From positions 1-10,526 of the forward strand of contig LCEJ01000041.1 in the NCBI GenBank assembly GCA_000997105.1: a stretch of DNA of 10,526 nt, written 5' to 3'. Of the stretch, positions 6,748 through 10,526 are shown piece after piece. Source of the DNA: Candidatus Daviesbacteria bacterium GW2011_GWA2_42_7. Lineage in GTDB: Bacteria; Patescibacteriota; Microgenomatia; Daviesbacterales; UBA10151. A program made the translations under genes and the position numbers. Below the pieces are notes generated by a model, which saw only the letters and a program-made list of their open reading frames with translations, ran no database searches and was not told where the DNA came from. The first letter of the stretch is position 1. The number at the start of each line of letters is the position of its first letter.

Positions 6748-7628
6748 TAGAAGCACCTAGGGAAACAGTCTATTATATTGGGAGACGCAGATGGATTGTG
6801 GGAGGTTCAGGATCCGGAAAGTCTGTTGTTGCCGGGCAAAATATAATTAGACAAGACGCTGTCGGACCTATTGACGAATCAGATTTTGAAGTTTGGAATA
6901 GCCTTGAGGGGATGAAACACTTTGATGAAGTCTCTAAAAGGAGGATAGTTCCTGGGCTAAAGGAATCGGATCAGGGTAAAATCCTTAAAGGGGTATTGGA
7001 AAAACTAGGTTACTCATATCGACCTTTGCAACTTCCGTTTGAAGATTGTTTGATGGAGGTTAGAGGAAGAGCCGTGGTGATGGGTATGGATTATGACGAA
7101 CAAAGCATGGACTATATACTTGGTGCTGCTTCTCACCTGATGGTGGCCTGTGTTAATTGGGTGGAGGAAAAGGTACCTCCTTTCTGGGATCTGACACTAC
7201 AGACTCCATCAGTACCAAATCCGGTTCGTGATTATGGAGGAACGACACTTGAACAGGTTATTAAAGCATCACAAAAGGCAAAAAAGGCAATACGTATAGA
7301 TGGCTATACCCACAAAAAAGTTGTTGATGAGGTTATAGCTATGACACCTGACGCGCTACTATATGAGAAAGCTGTAACAGAGCGTCAAGAGCGTGAAGCT
7401 ATAAATTTAGAAAATCTTAATCCAAAGGGAAGGGAAGAAATTTTATTTCTCCGTCGGAGTATGTCGCCAACTACAGTAATGGCGCGAACGCGTAGGATGA
7501 CTTTAGATCTTATCGATAAATTGGTTAGGGATGGAAAGTTGCGCAGCGTACAGAAGGATTTTAGAGATGACCCTGAGAGGGAATATCAGTCTATTCGTAA
7601 TCTTTATGATTGGTATTGCAAAAGATGA
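6744..7628 (+). CDS. Unrecognised P-loop protein, N-terminal part of an ORF interrupted by TGA
   Basis: I do not recognise the family. A Walker A motif is clear at residues 20-27 (GGSGSGKS), preceded by a beta strand (RRRWIVG). A possible Walker B is AVVMGMD ending at D116. The middle (about 140-200) is mixed, and residues 203-285 are charged and helical (YEKAVTERQEREAINLEN). The motif lies only 20 residues from the start, and the ATG overlaps the kinase stop (ATGA), so the start is well placed and expression is tied to the kinase. The frame stops at TGA (7626-7628) after LYDWYCKR, but the same frame remains open for 194 more codons. I therefore read the whole as one 489-codon gene with an internal TGA. 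The product may be an ATP- or GTP-dependent effector of the kinase pathway; that is inference from position. A stand-alone 294-aa protein remains possible. Confidence 0.7.
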   Translation: MIEAPRETVYYIGRRRWIVGGSGSGKSVVAGQNIIRQDAVGPIDESDFEVWNSLEGMKHFDEVSKRRIVPGLKESDQGKILKGVLEKLGYSYRPLQLPFEDCLMEVRGRAVVMGMDYDEQSMDYILGAASHLMVACVNWVEEKVPPFWDLTLQTPSVPNPVRDYGGTTLEQVIKASQKAKKAIRIDGYTHKKVVDEVIAMTPDALLYEKAVTERQEREAINLENLNPKGREEILFLRRSMSPTTVMARTRRMTLDLIDKLVRDGKLRSVQKDFRDDPEREYQSIRNLYDWYCKR

Positions 7629-8213
7629 TTTGGCAATTTTAAGGACAGGTACCTGGTTGTAGAGAATAAACTGTTACCTCCGCCAATACATACTTATTCC
7701 AGGGCAACCCTTGCAAAATACTCGCTTCCAATTGCCGAAATTGCTATTGATACGTTTGGTAAAATAGGATTAGGGGCTTTTTTACGAAAAGGTAACCCTG
7801 TAAAATACGAACCGCTGGGAGTAGAGAAATTCCTTGTTACTTTACAACCTACAAGACCTCGTCGACATGATCTTCCCAATAAACACTTTCATGCTGGAGT
7901 GCCTTTTTCTCGAGATGAGGAAAGGTTAGATCCGGATGTAGCAAAAGTATGTGTACAAATTGCCACAATGATCGTAAAGTTGGGAACGCCTTACTATAAA
8001 GGGAAAAAGGAGGAAATTGTGTTAGATCTCTCTGAGATCGCCCCTCTAAAAAAGGATAGATCAAACTCTATATATGCGACAGGAATTGACGAAGAAGCGC
8101 TGGAGGAACTTGAAAAAGAAGGTTTAATTAAAATAGAGGGGGATCGACTGATTATCCCAGATTTTGGAAAAATTTGGGACATAACAGGTTTGGATACACC
8201 TAAATTAAGCTGA
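7629..8213 (+). pseudogene. Continuation of the P-loop gene after the in-frame TGA, with winged helix
   Basis: The frame of the preceding gene stays open from 7629 to the TGA at 8211-8213 (itself followed by TAG). It begins FGNFKDRYLVVENKLLPPP and has no ATG. The first GTG (7899, giving VPFSRDEERL) has no Shine-Dalgarno and would cut into the conserved-looking part, so an independent gene is unlikely. The region around 7865-7900 is histidine-rich (RRHDLPNKHFHAG). The last 60 residues resemble a Crp-type winged helix: ALEELEKEGLIKIEGDRL followed by IIPD has the pattern of the recognition helix end and wing. Together with the upstream part this would be a P-loop/winged-helix protein of about 489 residues. 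The TGA may be a nonsense mutation, a sequencing error or a site of readthrough. The gene converges on the response regulator with a 5-bp gap. Confidence 0.6.
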
Positions 8214-8218
8214 TAGCT

Positions 8219-8890
8219 TCATTCTTTGATCATATAACCAAAACCGCGAACGGAATGGAGAAGCCTTTTTTTATAGCCCAGGTCAATTTTTTTACGCAGA
8301 TATCCCATATAAACATCTACAACCCTGGTCTCTATATCCGGAGAGTAGAGCCAAACCCGGTTTAATATCATCTCGCGGGTTAAAATCCTACCTTTATTAT
8401 TCATTAGGTATTGCAGTAACTTAAATTCTTGTGGGGTGAGCTGGATTTGTTTTCCTTCGCGTATTACCTCAAATGTCTTATTATCCAGTTCCAGGTTGTC
8501 AACATTCAGTTTATGATCGCTTTCGTTGTGGTATCTTAAACGGGCTTTAATGCGGGCCAAGAGTTCGTCTGCCAAGAATGGTTTGGTCATGTAATCATCC
8601 GCACCCAAATCTAACCCATGGACAATATCTGCAACCCCGTCTTTGGCAGTTAGTATTATAACCTGAAGGTCAGGATATTTTTTTCGGATTTCCGTACAAA
8701 CTGCTTCCCCGCTCATATTAGGCAGCCCCAGGTCAAGGAGGACTAATTCTGGGGGGAGTTTGGCAATTGAATTTAGGGCCTGTACACCGTCGGGGACGGT
8801 TTGAACCGAAAACCCGTTGTCCAAAAGGAGCTCCTTTAAGTATTTCTGGAGCCCGTTATCATCTTCAACTACAAGTATTGTTTGAGCCAT
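8219..8890 (-). CDS. OmpR/PhoB-family response regulator
   Basis: Phosphorylation-controlled transcription factor. The receiver domain (1-118) has the acidic pocket E9-D10-D11, the phospho-acceptor D53 in LLDLGLPNMSG, T81 in ILTAKDG and K103 in MTKPF. The winged-helix DNA-binding domain (about 126-223) has the typical LTPQEFKLLQYLMNNKGRI, TREMILNRVW, RVVDVYMGYLRKKI and SVRGFGYMIKE. Length and ending are normal for the family, and its TGA stop confirms that TGA is a stop codon in this genome. It is the closest candidate partner of the GAF kinase, although it is transcribed toward that operon from the other side with its own promoter. The target genes cannot be told from the window. Confidence 0.94.
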   Translation of the reverse strand: MAQTILVVEDDNGLQKYLKELLLDNGFSVQTVPDGVQALNSIAKLPPELVLLDLGLPNMSGEAVCTEIRKKYPDLQVIILTAKDGVADIVHGLDLGADDYMTKPFLADELLARIKARLRYHNESDHKLNVDNLELDNKTFEVIREGKQIQLTPQEFKLLQYLMNNKGRILTREMILNRVWLYSPDIETRVVDVYMGYLRKKIDLGYKKRLLHSVRGFGYMIKE

Positions 8891-8898
8891 CTCTTACA

Positions 8899-8927
8899 AT
8901 TATACCAGCATTTGTAAACATCCTCAA
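8899..8927 (-). promoter_or_regulatory. Promoter for the response regulator, leaderless
   Basis: On the minus strand TTGAGG (8927-8922, 4/6), a 17-bp spacer, and TATAAT (8904-8899) preceded by TGG form an extended -10 consensus. Only 8 nt (TGTAAGAG) separate the -10 from the ATG at 8890, so the mRNA should begin at or within two bases of the start codon. Confidence 0.65.
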
Positions 8928-9021
8928 CTCCCAGGTAGTGCGTGTCACTTTCAAGATTATTACATGTTTTTTGTTTTTATCTTAATCAAGGATAATAAGA
9001 TGTGACTAGGAGAAACCAAGG

Positions 9022-9028
9022 AAGGAGG
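9022..9028 (+). promoter_or_regulatory. Strong Shine-Dalgarno of the 65-aa gene
   Basis: AAGGAGG lies 5 nt before the ATG at 9034; another AGGAGA lies at about 9008-9013. The 143-bp stretch from 8891 to 9033 otherwise holds the divergent regulator promoter and AT-rich sequence with weak -10 candidates near 8991-9001 (GATAAT, TAAGAT) but no good -35. Confidence 0.7.
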
Positions 9029-9033
9029 AAAGA

Positions 9034-9231
9034 ATGGCATACCAGCATACTAATTCCAAAGGCCAGAATTATTACCTGCATTCCAAGGATGTGAGGCTTA
9101 GGAGCGGCAGGAACCAAAGGATATATTACTTTGCCAGGGAAATCAAGCTCGGTGCAATGGATGGCTTGCCCGAAGGGTATATGGTCATTGAGAATAAGCG
9201 CACAGGTCTACCTATATTGAAGAAAAAGTAG
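9034..9231 (+). CDS. Small basic protein, probably conserved, function unknown
   Basis: A 65-aa soluble protein with no membrane segment and no Cys. It is rich in Lys, Arg, Tyr and Gly (KGQNYYLHSKDVRLRSGR, IYYFAREIK) and ends GLPILKKK. The pattern of short strands suggests a small beta fold, possibly RNA- or DNA-binding given the charge; that is inference. The best Shine-Dalgarno of the window precedes it, which suggests high expression. I have an impression of similar short proteins in Patescibacteria but know no named family. The stop TAG lies within a palindrome shared with the convergent membrane protein gene, 7 bp away. Confidence 0.75.
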   Translation: MAYQHTNSKGQNYYLHSKDVRLRSGRNQRIYYFAREIKLGAMDGLPEGYMVIENKRTGLPILKKK

Positions 9232-9244
9232 TAAAAAACTACTT
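9226..9244. terminator. Palindrome containing both convergent stop codons
   Basis: AAGTAGT (9226-9232), five A, ACTACTT (9238-9244): a perfect 7-bp stem. The TAG stops of both flanking genes (9229-9231 on plus, 9241-9239 on minus) lie in the two arms. It could act as a weak two-way terminator, but the stem is AT-rich and lacks a long T-run. Confidence 0.4.
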
Positions 9245-9574
9245 AGGTACTCTCTGTAAGAAGGAGTTGACAATAGAAAGCACCAGGCTAAAAAGCAGTG
9301 CCCACCAGAAATTATCTACTATACACCCGGGGACAATATATGTTGTCAGCATTACCAGGGTAGCATTAATAATCAGGGTGAACAGCCCGAAAGTTATAAT
9401 ATTAATAGGAAGGGTAAGAAGCAGAAAGAGTGGTTTTAAGACCGCATTTATTATACCCAAAACCAGGGCTGTAACCAGGGCTGTGGTAAAACTAGCAACT
9501 TGGATTCCCGGCAACAGGTAGGCAGCAGCGAGTACGGCCAAGGCGCTTATAAGCCAACTGATTAGAAGGTTCAT
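9239..9574 (-). CDS. YvlD/PF04020-type four-helix membrane protein (often labelled phage holin family)
   Basis: A 111-aa integral membrane protein with four hydrophobic helices at about 4-22, 30-50, 53-76 and 86-107. It carries the family pattern: AAYLLPGIQV in the first loop, LGIINAVLKPLFLLLTLPINIITFGLF in the middle, NATLVMLTTYIVPG, and FWWALLFSLVLSIVNSFL at the end. Members of this family are common in bacterial chromosomes. The holin name comes from distant similarity, and there is no phage context here. The start is supported by a promoter 6 nt upstream that gives a leaderless mRNA. It converges on the 65-aa gene with a 7-bp gap. Confidence 0.88.
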   Translation of the reverse strand: MNLLISWLISALAVLAAAYLLPGIQVASFTTALVTALVLGIINAVLKPLFLLLTLPINIITFGLFTLIINATLVMLTTYIVPGCIVDNFWWALLFSLVLSIVNSFLQRVPK

Positions 9575-9580
9575 ACTTTA

Positions 9581-9611
9581 AGTATAACCACCCCCGGGCT
9601 ATTTTTGTCAA
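9581..9611 (-). promoter_or_regulatory. Promoter for the YvlD-like gene, leaderless
   Basis: Perfect TTGACA (9611-9606), a 19-bp spacer, and TATACT (9586-9581, 5/6) on the minus strand. Six bases (TAAAGT) separate the -10 from the ATG at 9574, so the transcript should begin at the start codon. The -35 lies inside the palindrome at 9601-9620. Confidence 0.6.
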
Positions 9612-9620
9612 GACAAAAAT
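9601..9620. repeat. Perfect 9-bp inverted repeat, possible operator
   Basis: ATTTTTGTC (9601-9609), AA, GACAAAAAT (9612-9620). It covers the -35 of the YvlD-like gene promoter and lies 3 bp past the end of the small membrane gene. A two-base centre suits a dimeric repressor site. A T-rich intrinsic terminator for the upstream gene is the main alternative. Confidence 0.45.
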
Positions 9621-9623
9621 GGT

Positions 9624-9791
9624 CTAAAGTTGGCTTAATTTATATCCAAGCCATATTCCGATGATAGAACCAATTCCACTAAATAAGATTGAGCTAAAGG
9701 AAAATAATCCTGTTCCAAAAAATGTTGGTATATACCCCCCTATAATTGAACCAATGAACATACCCAAAAATATGAGAGTTTTTGAAGACAT
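9624..9791 (-). CDS. Small two-helix membrane protein with glycine zippers
   Basis: A 55-aa ORF, ATG at 9791 to TAG at 9624. It has two hydrophobic helices: about residues 5-29 (with GMFIGSIIGGY) and 33-50 (with SGIGSIIGIWLGYK), each with GxxxG-like spacing that favours helix packing, and a short KLSQL tail. It starts 25 bp after the Nudix stop on the same strand and is probably co-transcribed. A weak extended -10-like box (TGTTAATAT, 9806-9798) lies 6 nt before the ATG, in line with the leaderless pattern of the neighbours. No Shine-Dalgarno is seen. Function unknown; holin-like, toxin-like or structural roles cannot be told apart. Confidence 0.6.
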   Translation of the reverse strand: MSSKTLIFLGMFIGSIIGGYIPTFFGTGLFSFSSILFSGIGSIIGIWLGYKLSQL

Positions 9792-9816
9792 GTATTCATA
9801 TTAACAAATTTATTAC

Positions 9817-10329
9817 TTACAATTTAGATTTAATCTGATTGGCTCTGTTGATAATCTGTTCTCCAATTTCTCCCCAATTAAAGTAATTTTTATAGTCGCG
9901 AGGGTCAATGAATTTTACCTCAGTAATAACACCTCCGGGGTCTGAAACAAAATCTCCGAATGGCTTAACTTTACATGCCACTCTAAGCTGGTAATAAACA
10001 CTTCCATTGGGGTCTGTTACCTCTTGAACTCCAATTAGTCTCCACCTTAATACTTGCATATTAGTCTCTTCTTGAACCTCCCGTTCAAAGGCCTGTTGTA
10101 TATTTTCACCTTCTTTAGGCGTACCACCTGCTAGTCCCCAAGTTCTTTTTTTACCATTTAACACAATAACCATTTGATCCAGGTAAAAGCACACTCCATA
10201 AATTTGCCTTACCATGTTAAGGTCTAAACGATCATAATTACCTAATTCATAATATCTGAATTTGTAAATCTTACCCTTGTCATGATAATCAGCAACGAGC
10301 GGGGCATCTTTGGTGATGCGGTCATCCAT
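9817..10329 (-). CDS. Nudix hydrolase
   Basis: Hydrolyses a nucleoside diphosphate linked to another group, using Mg2+ held by the Nudix box. The box runs from G69 to M91: G-TPKEG-E75, seven residues, R83-E84-V-Q-E87-E88-T-N90-M. The catalytic Glu residues are all present, but the usual Gly near the end is Asn (EETNM). It is preceded by TWGLAGGTPKEG, typical of the strand-loop entry. At 170 aa it has about 40 extra N-terminal residues and a short C-terminal helix. The substrate cannot be inferred. Its promoter is 7 nt before the ATG. The 55-aa membrane protein follows it on the same strand. Confidence 0.92.
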   Translation of the reverse strand: MDDRITKDAPLVADYHDKGKIYKFRYYELGNYDRLDLNMVRQIYGVCFYLDQMVIVLNGKKRTWGLAGGTPKEGENIQQAFEREVQEETNMQVLRWRLIGVQEVTDPNGSVYYQLRVACKVKPFGDFVSDPGGVITEVKFIDPRDYKNYFNWGEIGEQIINRANQIKSKL

Positions 10330-10336
10330 TATGCAG

Positions 10337-10345
10337 AGTATAACA
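10337..10345 (-). promoter_or_regulatory. Extended -10 promoter for the Nudix gene, leaderless
   Basis: TGTTATACT on the minus strand (TATACT at 10342-10337) is an extended -10 with 5/6 match. Seven bases (CTGCATA) lie between it and the ATG at 10329, so the mRNA should start at the ATG. No -35 is convincing. Confidence 0.55.
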
Positions 10346-10382
10346 GAATCAGCTTCACAGCGTACATTTGGGTTATCTTAAG

Positions 10383-10453
10383 AAGCTGTGGGACTCTATG
10401 TCTCCTCGCATAAATTTGAACTATTAACCCACACAAGGTGGGTCAAAAGTTCA
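10383..10453. repeat. Hairpin repeat unit 1 of a quasi-tandem array
   Basis: The unit starts AAGCTG, followed by a short hairpin GGGAC-TCTAT-GTCTC (10390-10404, one G-T wobble). A long hairpin follows: TTTGAACT (10415-10422) with AGTTCAAA (10448-10455) outside, internal loop ATTA/CAAA, then ACCCAC (10427-10432) with GTGGGT (10438-10443) around the loop ACAAG. The outer stem runs two bases into unit 2. No coding potential is apparent. Confidence 0.65.
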
Positions 10454-10520
10454 AAGCTGCGGGACTCTATGTCCCGAAGTTGCTCCGTCGGATACTGTGC
10501 AAGACAGTATCCTCGGATCA
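10454..10520. repeat. Hairpin repeat unit 2 of a quasi-tandem array, third unit starting at the edge
   Basis: The first 22 bases match unit 1 at 20 positions. The short hairpin is CGGGAC-TCTAT-GTCCCG (10460-10476), now fully paired. The long hairpin is TCCG (10484-10487) with CGGA (10514-10517), a small internal loop, and GGATACTGT (10490-10498) with ACAGTATCC (10504-10512) around the loop GCAAG. CAAAGCTG then recurs at 10519-10526, as it does at 10452-10459, so a third unit probably begins at the window edge. Confidence 0.65.
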
Positions 10521-10526
10521 AAGCTG

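Noticed and set aside
7626..7665. Selenocysteine insertion at the TGA with a GGT-containing loop about 19 nt downstream
   Set aside because: The following sequence makes only a tiny stem (CAG/CTG around GTAC) and no proper SECIS stem. The protein is not a known selenoprotein type.
7626..8216. TGA reassigned to Gly, as in Gracilibacteria/Absconditabacteria, supported by the in-frame TGA and TGA-TAG ends at 6745-6750 and 8211-8216
   Set aside because: The response regulator ends at TGA exactly at the family's usual end, and reading through would run into the neighbouring gene. No other gene here has internal TGA, whereas recoded genomes have many.
8207..8219. Terminator between the winged-helix gene and the response regulator (AAGCT-GAT-AGCTT)
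   Set aside because: The stem is only 5 bp with a 3-nt loop and no T-tract.
9267..9521. 84-aa plus-strand ORF
   Set aside because: It lies antisense within the clearly recognised YvlD-like membrane protein gene and has no Shine-Dalgarno.
9239..9574. Prophage holin, implying phage DNA
   Set aside because: The protein fits the chromosomal YvlD/PF04020 family. No other phage gene is in the window.
10383..10526. CRISPR array
   Set aside because: The repeated part is only 22 bp, the intervening parts are themselves palindromic and about 45-50 bp, and no cas genes are present.

Overview
The window (about 10.5 kb, moderately AT-rich) looks like chromosomal DNA from a Candidate Phyla Radiation (Patescibacteria) bacterium, perhaps close to the Microgenomates. 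This is inference. It rests on compact gene packing, an archaeal-type aspartyl-tRNA synthetase, a short GluRS, a MurA with Asp in place of the catalytic Cys, and several small lineage-type proteins without known domains. The standard code (TGA = stop) fits most genes.

Left part (2-5510): the 3' part of aspS is joined through TAATG to an S11 D-Ala-D-Ala carboxypeptidase. A 341-aa single-pass membrane protein of unknown function converges on that gene and overlaps it by 35 bp. gltX diverges from the membrane protein across a 22-bp gap carrying back-to-back TATAAT boxes. A hairpin-rich leader and a strong Shine-Dalgarno precede murA. murA is broken: about 45 codons in the middle are missing and the reading frame changes at the junction. 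A hairpin terminator follows it.

Middle (5544-8927): a soluble GAF-histidine kinase overlaps, by ATGA, the start of an unrecognised gene with a Walker A motif at its N-terminus and a Crp-like winged helix at its C-terminus. That gene has an in-frame TGA at 7626-7628, and the same frame stays open for another 194 codons. An OmpR/PhoB-type response regulator converges on it with a 5-bp gap. Kinase, P-loop/wHTH protein and regulator may form one signalling module.

Right part (9022-10526): a 65-aa conserved-looking protein with a strong Shine-Dalgarno, a four-helix YvlD/PF04020 membrane protein, a hidden 55-aa glycine-zipper membrane protein, and a Nudix hydrolase. The right edge holds a quasi-tandem array of about 70-bp units. 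Each unit is a conserved short hairpin followed by a longer hairpin of different sequence but with the same kind of loop; the array seems to run out of the window.

Most genes that start a transcript have a (often extended) -10 box only 6-13 nt before the ATG and no Shine-Dalgarno, which points to leaderless or nearly leaderless mRNAs. murA and the 65-aa gene instead have strong Shine-Dalgarno sites. The two broken genes, the leaderless promoters and the edge hairpin array are the points most worth following up.
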